Of a DNA stretch of 64,000 bases, positions 1 to 19,589 are shown piece after piece; the stretch's first letter is position 1, and every line of letters begins with the position of its first letter. The position numbers were made by a program, and so were the translations under genes. This DNA comes from Lumnitzera littorea (lineage: Eukaryota; Streptophyta; Magnoliopsida; Myrtales; Combretaceae): contig JAMXBB010000003.1 in assembly GCA_024138015.1 (NCBI GenBank), positions 16,732,455 to 16,796,454 of the forward strand, written 5' to 3'. Under the pieces are notes generated by a model that had not been told where the DNA came from, ran no database searches, and saw nothing but the letters and a program-made list of their open reading frames with translations.

Positions 1-1509
1 GGGGACACTAGCCTATTGATGGTCATTTAGACGGCTTGACAGTGGCCTTATTCCAATAATGGGCATGCTAGTTTACTACATGGTTCGCTTAATGATTCTT
101 GCCTTTACAGCTAATATTTTCTTCTTCTTTTTTTGTTTATTTAGTGTAAAATATTTCATTATACTAGGGTTATGTAAGGGTTAGTATAAATATCATCTTA
201 TGTCATTTTGTAAAGTGTCTTTTATCACTTTAAAACATTGTATCTATTCTCTTAGTAAGATTAAAGAAAACAACATTTTTGCTATTTGAATCTTATCAAT
301 CACTTGATTAGTTGATTGTAGCAATTCCTAATTTGTATATTTTTTGGGTCCTATCAAGATATTCATACTAACTGTTATATTCTAACGTTTGTAAGCTATA
401 TTAGATTAGGAATTATAACACTTGAATGTACTAGGCACATTGGAGTTATTTGAAGGGAAAAAATGTTCTAATAATTAGAAACTTTCAAACAAAAAACTTG
501 AAAAAGATAAAAGAGATAGAGAGTAGAAAAAAAATGAGACCTCATAGAAAGTGATGGTGTAAATGAGCTTAGTTGGTAATCTCCACAATACCTCACATTT
601 CTTAGTTTTTGCAAATACATCTAGGTTCACTTTAGGGTATGTTCGCAGATAAGTTTCTCTCGCTATTTCAATGTGTATTTCCTCCTTTTAGGCATTTACT
701 TTAAGCTCTTGCACTTCTTAAAATAATTCATGGAGTAGGAATGCAACTTTTAGAGAGAGTATAACATAGTTATGTATAGAAAATGGTTAAAAGAATTATA
801 ACCATGCGGTAATATTATTAGACCAAAGGAAGGACAAAAATGTCTTCATGAACTTATCTCAAGATTCGTAAGCTAAAGATTCTCTAAGAGCACTGACTTT
901 CTTATGAAAGTGTAGTACTTTGATTAACCTAAGTTCTAAGAAAAGTTTGATATCAATAGGCATCTAGACAAAACTTCATTGGATTGAAGCCAAATTCTTT
1001 TAAATGTGAATTAGCGAATGATAAACTCATGTTGTATGTGCAAAAGAAATATAAAAGAGTTTAGACTTCATAATATAAAAGAAAATCGATAATATATATT
1101 AATAAAATCAAAATCGTAATAAAATTTTCAAAGAAAAATCTTTACCTTAGTAGCAAATGTTGATCAAATAAGAAGTGTAATGAATTTTTCAAATAACAGC
1201 AATATCAAACAATTAAAATAATAGACAAGTAAAATAATAATAACTATAGAAGTAAGTATAATGGAAAATAATAATTGTATAGTTGAAAAAATTTGTAAGC
1301 AATAGACGGTAATTGAAAAGTTTGTGAGATGGGTTTGAATTCTTTTAGTAACTACCATATGAATATATTTAATAATTAAAATTATAAAATATGAAGTAGT
1401 TAGTTATAGGTAGTTGAAAAAAGATTTTTCTTTTAATATAATAGATGATCACAACAAAACCAAACTTTAAGAGCGCAAAGTTAGTTTATATAGAAAGTTA
1501 GCATAAGCG
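1..1509. other. AT-rich intergenic DNA, no gene seen
   Basis: Both strands carry only short, low-complexity open frames with no recognisable domain. I see no tRNA, splice-bounded exon or transposon motif here. It is the left flank of the tandem duplication that begins near 1510. Confidence 0.6.
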
Positions 1510-1774
1510 TAAGATTCTTTGAATGAAATCATATAAATATTATAAAAAATTGTCATAATCAATATTTATGTTTATTTAGACATGATTATTAAGTTTTAAA
1601 CTCAATTATCACTTCACTTTTTGATGATGATGATATTTGATTTATAATCCATACAAATAAAGATTAAATAATTATTAAATAAAAAAGGTTTACTTCCTAT
1701 TGAAAAAAAAGGCTTATTTTAAAAAAAGGTTTACTTCGAAGACTATCTATTCTTATAAAAGCCGTAGATTTGTT

Positions 1775-2075
1775 AGCTATTAAAAAATTAATATTTATAT
1801 TATAAAATGAATAATTTTTTGTCATATTTAATAAAAATAATGTTAATCAACTCAATATTATAACATGAAGGGATTTTTTGAGAATCTAAAAAATTTTCGT
1901 TTTTGTTTATTAAATTTCATTTTTATACCATGTTATAGATGTGATAAATTTTGAGCTTTTTATCTAGTTTGTCAGCCTAATTTTTTATTTAATCACCAAG
2001 TAAAACTACAAACCAAATATATGATAAAAATTTTTATCCAGTTTAGTTCCACAAAAATTGCATAAATAAGTGCTA
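1775..2075. repeat. Dispersed 300-bp AT-rich repeat, copy 1
   Basis: This block matches 19590-19885, downstream of the kinase gene. A shared landmark is the string AATATGAAGGG or its near match, followed by colinear similarity to the end of the block. It is missing from the equivalent place in duplication copy 2, so it was probably inserted. No clear terminal inverted repeat or coding potential was seen, and the family is unknown. Confidence 0.6.
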
Positions 2076-2719
2076 CCTACTAGTGTGTTGAGCAACATTT
2101 TCGAAAGTAGAGAAATATGTGGAAGGGAAAATGAAAGAAAACAAAAGAAATATAGTTTTCACCCCAGTTGGATATGAGAAGAAATAGAAGGAAATATTTT
2201 ATTTTTCCATATCTGATTAATGAAAAGTGAATGCAAAAAAAAAAAAAAAGAAACAAAATAATAATTGGATTACTTAAACTTTCCACTTATATTCCCTTTA
2301 AATGCACTTCAAATTTTCAGAGAAAGAAAAATGGCTCTAAAATAGAAATATTTTTGCTCATTTTTATCCTTTATTGAAATGGTAAAAACACATAATTTCA
2401 TTCCTTTTCTATTGATTTCTTTAGAGTTTTACTGATTTCCATCCATCTAAAGATACTGTATTGCAAAAACGAAAAGAAAAGTATAAGATATATAAAAAGA
2501 TAGCCAAATACATCCAAAAGATTCGACAAGGAAAAATAGCAAACAACGATAAAAGATTAGCTCAAATACAACACAAGATCTAGTAAAGAAGGTTATACAA
2601 GTAAAGTCAATAAACTCATTATCCTTGCTTCTGATTAAACCAACAATATCATGTCATAAAGTTTTAAAATTGTGTACTTATACCATTGTCAGAAGTTTGC
2701 ATTGTAAAACTTTACCTAT

Positions 2720-3926
2720 TGATAACTTTAATTTTAAACATATTTCATATGGTGATTTTATAGCATTTCCCGTACATTTTTTGTTTTATTTAAAGAAATT
2801 GATACTTAATTGAGTAAAATTTTGATTTCAGGGTTTAAACGCATTCTAGGCTCGAAAACGAAGAAAACGAATCAAGTTTCACTCAATTCCGAGTTCAAAC
2901 GAAGAAGTTATGAAATTTTGAAGTTGTGCAGAAATTTTGCCTTTGTGCAGAAAGTTACACGACCTGGGGACACGGCCGTGTTCCAGGCCGTGTCTGGTGA
3001 CGAAAATAAAATCCGTGTAATACACATATATAAGGAGACATTACAGAAAAAGAGACATTACAGAAACAAAGAGAGACAAGAGACAAGAGACAAAAGACAA
3101 GAAGAGACTTAAGGAGAAACAACTTCAAGAAGCGATAACGACATCGATTTCAAGATTAAAGATTGTTCATCAAATCAAGAGGGGTTTTCATGCTTTATTT
3201 TACGTTTTTGATGAATCTCGTTTTTAGATTCATTATGATAGCTTAGAATTCAAGTATTTAGGATTATGGAACCTACTTGGATTGAATTATAATTTCAAGA
3301 AAGTTTCTATCTTTTCTTGATTCAATTATGTCGTTAATTGTGGATTGATAATTCTAGAGTATCAATATATAATATTATGCATGTTGATTGAGAAATTGCA
3401 TGTGTAATTAGATCTTAGCATAATTGAAGAGAATTATATGTATACTTAGAGATAAGATACATAATTCTTCCGGAAAGTTGATTGTTTGTGTGGGAATTCA
3501 TTATACATTAATGCGATTCTAAGTTATATTGCTAAGTGAAGAGATTCCGGTAAATAATTTAGAATTAGGGTTAATATGCTTGAGAAAGATATTAGCTTTA
3601 ATTGTGAATCCCTCCGGTCAAGAATCATAGAAACTAAATTGAATATATTTTAAAAGGTTACATGTTAAACACTAGGGGAAATAATTCCTAAATACATTAT
3701 TGCATACTCGAAGTCGTTAGTAGTTTATTACTTTCTAATTTGCATAATTAAGTCTCATAAGTAGTTTAGTTTATTAATTTCAGTATTTTTAATTCATTCA
3801 ACTCGACATAATTTTCCGGTTAGATGATAAAGCTAAAGTTAATATTAGTACTCAAAATCTCTGAGGGATCGACTCGGACTCATATCCGACTATATTAAAA
3901 TTGATAGGTGCGCTTGCCTCGTATCA
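2720..3926 (+). mobile_element. Solo LTR (Athila/Tat-type, TGATAA...GTATCA) with CCTAT target duplication
   Basis: The block begins TGATAAC and ends GTATCA. It is flanked by identical 5-bp direct repeats CCTAT at 2715-2719 and 3927-3931, which is the hallmark of LTR integration. No primer site or internal region follows, so it is a solo LTR left by LTR-LTR recombination. It aligns end to end with the LTRs of the minus-strand element at 22870-28136 and with the arms at 33022-35514. It has a TATA box (3027-3035) and a GC-rich palindrome (2970-2981). An open frame at 2810-3112 lies inside the LTR and I regard it as chance. Lineage is inferred from related copies beside tRNA-Asp primer sites. Confidence 0.85.
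3027..3035 (+). promoter_or_regulatory. LTR TATA box
   Basis: TATATAAGG lies in the middle of the solo LTR, where a U3/R promoter is expected, followed by a purine-rich stretch. The role is inferred from position. Confidence 0.5.
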
Positions 3927-4535
3927 CCTATGCAATCAATCTTTATGTAAATATACAGTTTTATTTACTTTTATGCAAATCATCATATATTGAATTTATG
4001 CCACTTGTTGAAATATTAACTCAGAGAAGAAAAGTCACAAATTATGTGACCAATCCGGTTGAGAAAAAATATAAGTAATGCTAATCTAAGATATTGACTA
4101 AGTATTTCAAAAGAAAAATGAAATTACGTGACGGGTTAAGAAAAATAAGTACAAGGTATGCTAATATAAAATATTGTCTTACTCTTAGTATTTGAAAAGA
4201 AAATCAAATTTACGTGACAACATTTTTAATGAATGTAGCGCGTTGTTTCATGATTTGGTATATGAGTGTAATTTTAATAGTCATCAAGATAACCTAATAA
4301 AATCTACTTACTTAGGGATGAAAGTTATTGTATTTGGCTCTATGTAGCCATATATCTAATATGATACGGAAAACGTTAACTTATTTGAACCTTTCTTAGT
4401 GGCTTTCAAAAAATATTTCTTTATCTTCTTATGTTTCTATTTATTTAGGCAGAAAATTATTGTAATCAGCCCTAAATAGCAATATATGTAATATAATATA
4501 GCAAAACATACCTTATTAGAATCTTTATTAGTGAT

Positions 4536-5191
4536 CAAGGTTGTTAAGCTTGCTATTCTAATTAAAATCATTAGAGAATCTATAAAATTAAAATGTAAAA
4601 TCAAAATGTGAAAAGATAAATTTCTACAATCTATTAAAAATAGCTTTTAAAAACCGGTGATATGTTGATAATAGTTATAAAAGCTCATAAATATATAATG
4701 GAAATACAAACATGAAGAAATTAAATTTTTTTTCTATTGTTTTGTATAAAAAAAGTAACGAATTAAAAAGAACCAAACTTTATAACTCATTTAGAGTTAT
4801 TGATGGTATAAATTAAATGATATAAATTTTTTTATAAACTTTGCTATTGGAGTTCGAACTTAAATAAATGTTACAAACATGATATTAGGAGAGAGAGAGA
4901 AAGAGGAAAAGAATTATAGTAGGATGAGTAAGATAATATAATGCCCTAATAGACGATAGCTTGTAAAAGCTTGGTTTTACCTTTTTCATTCCATAACTCA
5001 TTTAACTTAGAAATTTAGAATAAATAAACTCAATTAAATATGTAAATTTTTATCAAGTTTAGTATGTAAACTCAATTAAAAATTTAAGTTTCTATATGAA
5101 AATGATTCTGTATCTTAGTTAATTTAAAAAAGCTTCATAAAATTTTAAACTTGTCAAATTGTATAAATTGAATTACGATTTTGATAACTAT
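4536..5191. mobile_element. Mutator-type MITE with 9-bp imperfect target duplication
   Basis: The insertion is bounded by ATTAGTGAT (4527-4535) and GTTAGTGAC (5192-5200), which match at 7 of 9 positions with two transitions. The ends resemble inverted repeats (CAAGGTTGTTAAG at the left; the right end reversed reads ATAGTTATCAAAATC). Duplication copy 2 has the uninterrupted site near 7966-7975. There is no transposase. A 9-bp duplication suggests a MULE-derived element, but hAT (8 bp) is not excluded. Confidence 0.6.
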
Positions 5192-5273
5192 GTTAGTGAC
5201 TTTTAAAAGATTTTTACCTCTTTTTATGTATCTATTTTTGCTATATGTCATATATATACATATATACACACAA

Positions 5274-5604
5274 GTAGAGATGTGTAAACGGGTTTTGATT
5301 TTCGGGCTGTCTCATTTAACCTGCTTAAAAAGTGAGTTAGGGCTAAATATTTTTGATCCATTTAACAAGTAGACCAAATAAATTCGATCCGTTTGATCCA
5401 CAAGCTAAAGTTGGCCAATTTAGATTGGCTCATTTAGTCAACTTATATCTTCAACCTTGAGTTAGCCCGTTTAATCTGCTTAGAAAGCAGTTTAAGATCG
5501 AGTGTCTTTACCTCGTTTAAAAAGTAGGTTAAATGAGCTTAGCCCGTTTAACTCATAAGTTAAAGCAGCCTAAGCTCAGCTGGCTTGTTTAACACTTCTA
5601 TACA
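5274..5604. mobile_element. MITE-like element with hAT-type ends
   Basis: The block starts TAGAGATGTGTAAACGGG and its reversed right end reads TAGAAGTGTTAAACAAGCC, giving imperfect inverted termini of the common plant form ending in an AAACGGGC-like motif. The interior repeats GTTTAA-CCGCTTA-type modules several times. No transposase and no clean 8-bp target duplication were found. Confidence 0.5.
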
Positions 5605-5908
5605 TATGCACATACGTAGATATTTTAGTGGAAGTATGATAGTTAGATTGTTTGGACTTTTTATTCACTCTATAATGGCAATAAGAGATTCTACCTTTGT
5701 TAAGGTATTTACTATTCTCTTTGCAAACGATATAAAAAAAACATTAAAAGTAAAAATCTCTTCATAAAATCTAAGTGAATAAGGTAATATAAAGTTGAGA
5801 GTGAATAGTTTTCCATCTACTCTCTATTACCTCTAAGTAAACAATAAATTCCTTTAAATGGAATTATATAAATGTGACAAAATTTGTTATAATTAATATT
5901 TATATTCG

Positions 5909-6527
5909 TGGGTGTGGGGGATCCGAATATGAAGGTCACGTGTGTGCTATGTGATAGATGTACTACGTGGATTAAGGAAATGACTTGAGTAACTTGTATG
6001 GGATGATCATAAAGAAAAGTGTAAGGAAGAGGGTAGGCGATTTTAATAAAGCTCTAATACTTATAGTGACAGGTGAAAGAGTACGAATGCATCAAACTCT
6101 ATTATTGATAAAGAGTATAGAAGTATTCTTGGAATATTTAAGTTTTTGATCTTTCGCAATAAAATTCTAGTAAAATAATGATATTTGTGCCAAAATCTCT
6201 CTTATCCAAATAAGGGATAGAGAGGCGTATTTATAAAAAATGACTATTGATCCATCGGATTGTGATGATAATCAATGACATCCCTTTCCTTAATGGACCT
6301 TAGGCCCAATAAGATCTTATTTTATAGTGTGAGCTAAGTTGAGAAAATATGGATCAGAAGAATTGATCCTACGAGTTCTATTCCGATCCTATCATGCCAA
6401 ATTTCTTTTAATCATTTCGAATATATGTATAGGCTTTACTTTTTGGATCTTATTATCTTAGTTTAAAAAGTTAAATTCATTTTATTTATTGGGCTCAAGG
6501 CTCATGAATCAAATTTAGTCTTCTACA
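5909..6527 (-). mobile_element. Small solo LTR or TRIM-like LTR, minus strand
   Basis: Read on the minus strand it begins TGTAGAAGAC and ends CACACCCA, giving TG...CA termini over 619 bp, with a central TATAAATAC box. ATATT follows the element at 6528-6532 and is also found at 5902-5906, two bases before the other end, so the target duplication is slightly imperfect. Copy 1 of the tandem duplication lacks this block. It is unrelated to the 1.2-1.4-kb LTR family elsewhere in the window. A TRIM or solo LTR origin is inferred. Confidence 0.6.
6227..6235 (-). promoter_or_regulatory. TATA box of the minus-strand LTR
   Basis: TATAAATAC on the minus strand, mid-LTR, followed by a CT-rich stretch typical of a transcription start region. 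Confidence 0.45.
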
Positions 6528-8030
6528 ATATTTAATAAAAAATAGTTATTAAGTTTTAAAACTGTGCAATCTTCCCATTTTGGTGATGCTTGATTTATAA
6601 ACCGACAATTCCATACAAATGAAGATTAACAAAAATTATTAAATTAAAAAAGGCTTGTTTTAAACGTGATTGTTTCACAAGACTCTAGTATAAGATCTCC
6701 ACGGATTATCTACGCCTCCTGCCATTATTCACAAAGTCTTAGATAAGTGCAAATTAAGATCTTTCCCCCTATGACATTGTAATGTCAAGTGGATAAGGGA
6801 AATAAGTGAAATTATAATAAGATATACATAAATAAAGAGCGCTTTTAAAACTATCATTGTGTTTGGCAACATTTATGAAAGTATAAATAGAGGAAATTTG
6901 GGGAATGGAAAATGAAAGATAACATAAGAAATATAGTTTTGCCTTGCTTCGATATGAGTGGAAATAGATGGAAATATTTTATTTTTTTATGTTTGATTAA
7001 TGTAAAGTAAATGAAAAGAAGAGAAACAAAATAATGATTTGATTATCCTTCATAAATTTCATTCTCTTTTATTTCTCTCTTCTTTGGGGTATTTTTATAA
7101 TATCTCAAACTTTCCAATCCTTCCCTTTAAATTCTCTTCAAATTTAGAGAGACAAAAAAATGGCTCCAAAATGGAAATAATTCCACTCATTTCCATTCTT
7201 TATTGAAATAGTAAAATACATAATTTCTTTTAATTTTCCTTCATTTCCTTAAAATATTCGCTGATTTCCACCTATCCAAATTGTATAAAACGTTAGCCAA
7301 TTACACCCAAAAGATTCTACTGGGAAAATTAGCAATCAACATCAAGAGGTTGTCTCAAATACATAACTCAACAAATTCATTATCCTTACTTTTGATCATA
7401 CTAACAATATCATACTATAAAGTTGCAACACTTTTTCCAGTTTTCCTACAATTAAATCACTCTTTTATGTGAACATACAAGTTTATTTGTTTTTTTATGC
7501 GAATCATTATATGATTTAATCTATATCAACTACTGGAATATTAAATCTGGCAAGAAAAAAACCCAAATTACGTGATGAATTGGGTAAAAAAAAAATAAGT
7601 ACAAGGTATGTTCTTATAAAATGTTGACTCAATACTTTAATAAAAAAATAATTTACGTGGGGACAATTTTAATAAATGTAGTGCGTTGTTTTAGGGATAT
7701 AATTGTAATTTTAATTGTTATTAAAGAGAAGGTAATGAAAACCACTTATTTAGGTGTAAAAGTTATTATAATTAGCGCTGGATAGGCATGTGTCCAATAC
7801 ATATGGGAAAAGTTAACTTAATTGGAACCTTTCTTAGTCGCTTTCAAAAAATATTTCTATATCTTTAATGTTTCTATCTGTCTAGATACGGAAATTATTC
7901 TAGTCAGCCTTAAATAGTAATGTATCCTATATTAATATAAAAAACAATAACTATTAGAATATTTTTAGTGACTTTAAAAGATTGTTTTTATAACTGTTTT
8001 TCTATCTACATTTTTTTATGAAACATATAA

Positions 8031-10197
8031 TTAATCTTAAAATTTCTTTATACTTATATCAATTTATATTTAAGACACTCATCAATAAAATATATATCGG
8101 TATTATTAGATTTAGATTGACGGGTTTAGTCTAACACAGTTTAACTTGATCCTTTTATAAAACCGGCCTCAATAATCTCTTTACTTTTATTGATAGTGAA
8201 CTTGGTTCATCTTAATTGACTCGATTGGTTTAATTTGGTTTTTATAAAAATTTACTAGTTTTTTTATATTAAAATAGATTATTTCTCTTGTATGTAAATT
8301 AATAAAAAATAAAAAATAAATGGTAAAAAACTCTAAAGAATATAAGTAAGTTTAGTTAATTTATAAATAAATATGAATTATATTATAATAAATTTATTAA
8401 TCCAATTTGATTCCGATTGATTGTCTCAGTTCTTAACTTTTCTCGTTCCCGCATCAATTTTCAGGTCGAGGCTTAACAAAATTGGTATATATTACAGTCC
8501 AATTAGGCTTTTCCACTGAGGCTGACATGAAGGCATTAAAACAAAACCCATAAAAATAGAGGCATGTAACGTAAGGTGCCTCAACACAAAACACACTCAT
8601 TAGTTTAAACAACAATCATTCTGTTTCTTTTTCTTGTTGTCGGTTAAGATTGAGAAGATATAATTTCAAATGTCTTCAAAAAAACAAATCAAAATGCAAC
8701 AAGAATCGCTTTCGAGCTTCAAATCAGCCGTTGAAATGTTCCCCATAAAATGTAAATAAAAAATCAGCTGTTGTTACTTGGCGCTTGCTCACTCCGTCCC
8801 AACCTGGCCCCGTTCGACACTCCCGTTAGCCGACAAAAGTCAAAAGAGTCGAACTTTTTCATGCTTTTGTATTACCCGAAAGGAATATTATATATATATA
8901 TTTTAAGAAAACATATTAATGAACCTCTACGTTCTGGGATAAAAGGGATAAGGGAAAAAGACAGTGAGAGGAAAAAATTCAAAAGAAAAAAAAAAAAAAA
9001 AACAAAGAAGTATAGGAAAAACTTTTATTTAGACCAAAAAAAGGGATGTTTATGGATAAAAAGATAACTATATAAAATTTATTAAAATTTGCAAATGTAA
9101 AGGGTAATTTAAATTGTTTTATAAATTTTCCATCACATTCTCTCTGTAGTTGAAGATAATGATTTACAAAATTATTCCTTATAAATCCATCTCCGTGATT
9201 ATGCATTTTATGAAACAAGTAAACGTAAATTTTGCTCCTTCAATTTTTTCCACTCTCTCTTCTTCGTCTATCTAGCCTATCAATTAGTATTCCAACCTAG
9301 AAGAAAAAAGAAAAACTATTACATAACCGTATGCATATTATATTGCATAATATCTTTATAAGGATATTAAATAAAATATGTAAGTCTAATTTCGTGTGGA
9401 ATTAAATATAACTTCTATAATTTTATTTTATACATGGCAAAATATGACCAAAATTTTATATAAATAAAACAAAAAATTTCGATTAAACTTCACATCTATA
9501 TTAGTGATTAATTATTCAAAGCAAACATCAAAATATCCGCATTTGCACATGAAAAATTAGTTGTTTTTTTTTAACAGTAATGTAGTAATGAAGGCTATTC
9601 CCTATAGATTTGGCCTCATTCTTCACAATTATAGACATTAGTTCTATTTACATGCTCGAGTTTAATGCATAATACCTACCCTTAAAAATCATAATATATT
9701 TAATTTAAATTTATTGTGATTACTTTTATGTACTTGACTACGTTTATTATTCCCTTTATTGGTATATCTTCTTGTTTGTGTAATATTAGAGCACGTTAAA
9801 TCACTTTTAATGAATAATATGTTGGCATAGTATTGTAAGTGTAAGTTCATTAGTAATAATTATCAGAAATTACAAATGAAAATAGAGGGCAAATTGCAAA
9901 TATATCCCCTTTATTTGCTCAATGTGAATTTAGCTCATAATTTTTTTTGCCAGAGAATTTAGCTAATATTCTAAATTAAGCATTTAGGATGTAAATTTTT
10001 ACTATAAATGCTTGCTAACTCTATTTTTTCATTTTACCATCAGATAAAATATTTAAAAGTATTATCAAAATTAAAAAAGTTACATAAAATAAGAAAAAAA
10101 GGAGAGATTTTCTAATTTTTTAAACATTTTGTTATACATATGTTTTAATCTTATAAATTATCTTTTGTGGGAAAATAGTCCTATAGCATATAAACCG
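8031..10197. other. AT-rich intergenic DNA upstream of the kinase gene
   Basis: I see no gene. A weak GGTTTAATTTGGTTTTT-like segment around 8110-8440 resembles degenerate plant repeats. The less AT-rich patch near 8780-8860 has no domain I recognise. Distal promoter elements of the downstream gene could lie here, but none can be named from the sequence. Confidence 0.5.
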
Positions 10198-10230
<33 letters not shown>

Positions 10231-10246
10231 GTTATTATTATTATTT
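10198..10246. repeat. (TTA)n microsatellite
   Basis: About 16 near-perfect ATT/TTA triplets with one interruption, roughly 450 bp upstream of the kinase start codon. Confidence 0.9.
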
Positions 10247-10455
10247 AATATATGAGTGGAGATATTTTTGTAATTAAATCCAAAAATAGTTGATACAATG
10301 CACAAGGTCGTTCTCATTTAAAAGTAACAAATCAAATAAATGAATTTCAATCGTCTGGACCAAACAAAGCATGAGGAGTAAAGTAAAGTGAAGTACTCCC
10401 ACTTTCAATGCCGTTTCCGTACACTCCTCACTGATTTCAATTTTCACACTCCCCA

Positions 10456-10459
<4 letters not shown>

Positions 10460-10487
<28 letters not shown>

Positions 10488-10550
10488 TTCTCTCTCTCTC
10501 TCTCTCTCTCACTCTCTGCAACAAAATTGAAAAAAAAAAAAAAAAAAAAA
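10460..10550. repeat. Compound (AC)n-(TC)n-poly(A) tract in the promoter/5' UTR
   Basis: An AC run at about 10460-10487 passes into a TC run at 10490-10510, and a 21-base A tract ends at 10550. The block lies 150-250 bp before the start codon. CT-rich patches are common near plant transcription starts. No good TATA box was found between 10250 and 10700, so a TATA-less, pyrimidine-patch promoter is plausible. Confidence 0.85.
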
Positions 10551-10703
10551 CCTCGAGCTTTTGCTACTCATAACTCTTCTTCATCGTCTTCTTTACTCTT
10601 TTCTTAGGCTGCATTTTCTAGGGTTTCAGTTTCACTTTGCGGAATGTGAAACCCTAGCTAGCTACTTCTTCTCAATAAGATTTGAAAAAGTTAGTGTTCC
10701 ACA

Positions 10704-18990
<8,287 letters not shown>

Positions 18991-19589
18991 TATCCATTAT
19001 TATTTTTTCATGCGCTCTAGTCATGCTTCACTTTATTATTATTGGTTGGAGACCTCGGCCATATCAAGCCCCACTTCGAGAACCTGACTGGAATCACGGA
19101 GGGATGAGTAACTCCATATGCCCATTCAAGTGTCTTTGTGTTTGACCACGTGCCTTTATTTATCTCAGGGTTCTTTTTCTAGTCCATGGTCGAGAATGTA
19201 TCATGATCTCACTGTAGTAGTATAGTCTTCCTAGAAAGAATAGGAATTTCATGCCACTTTTTTCTGTATTATGTGTTTTTCTCAATGTGTGCTCCAGTGA
19301 TCTTCCATTTTCTTCTACTGTCGTCACTTCTGGCTCAATGTTATGATGAAATTTTACATGCATATCTTCAGAACTTAAGATCTCTCTTAGATTTCCTGAG
19401 TAGTAAGCTCAGCGGGACCTATGATACTTCACCTTTGGAGCTACCTGGGCTTAAAAACACATTTATATTGCATTTGGTTGTAAATACTGGATTAGGCAAA
19501 TAGAACTGGATAGGATAAGTATAAAAAGAAGATGATTGAATAATATAAATTTATTGTATTATATTTAGTTTATATAATATTAAATATAA
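18991..19589 (+). other. CPK13 3' UTR and downstream flank
   Basis: Moderately GC-balanced for about 450 bp after the stop, consistent with a 3' UTR, then AT-rich sequence. I could not place a polyadenylation site with confidence. Confidence 0.5.

Larger units (their letters stand above)
1510..5270. repeat. Copy 1 of a diverged tandem segmental duplication
   Basis: The host sequence here matches 5850-8030 in the same order and orientation. Clear anchors are 2080-2680 with 6850-7430, 3960-4530 with 7470-7965, and 5193-5240 with 7968-8010. The copies differ by many substitutions and small indels, so the duplication is old. Copy 1 is longer because it holds a dispersed repeat (1775-2075), a solo LTR (2720-3926) and a MITE (4536-5191). 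All three are absent from copy 2. Confidence 0.75.
5850..8030. repeat. Copy 2 of the tandem segmental duplication
   Basis: Colinear with copy 1 (1510-5270). It lacks copy 1's three insertions and carries its own insertion, a different solo LTR at 5909-6527. The empty site matching copy 1's LTR insertion is near 7445-7450, where TTTTCCTA continues directly into the downstream host sequence. Confidence 0.75.

Noticed and set aside
2810..3112. A 100-codon open frame on the plus strand
   Set aside because: It lies wholly within the solo LTR (2720-3926), spans the TATA box and palindrome, and has no domain. Related LTR copies do not keep the frame.
5653..5850. Possible third MITE with ATTGTTTGG/ATTGTTTAC inverted ends
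   Set aside because: Termini match only weakly and no target duplication was found. Too uncertain to list as a feature.
8771..9218. Short open frames on both strands upstream of the kinase gene
   Set aside because: They end in or start from the A-rich tract near 8990-9001, are Lys- or Phe-rich, and have no recognisable domain or splice context.
10274..10573. Open frames on both strands rich in Cys-Val, Thr-His or Leu-Ser repeats
   Set aside because: They are translations of the AC/TC microsatellite.
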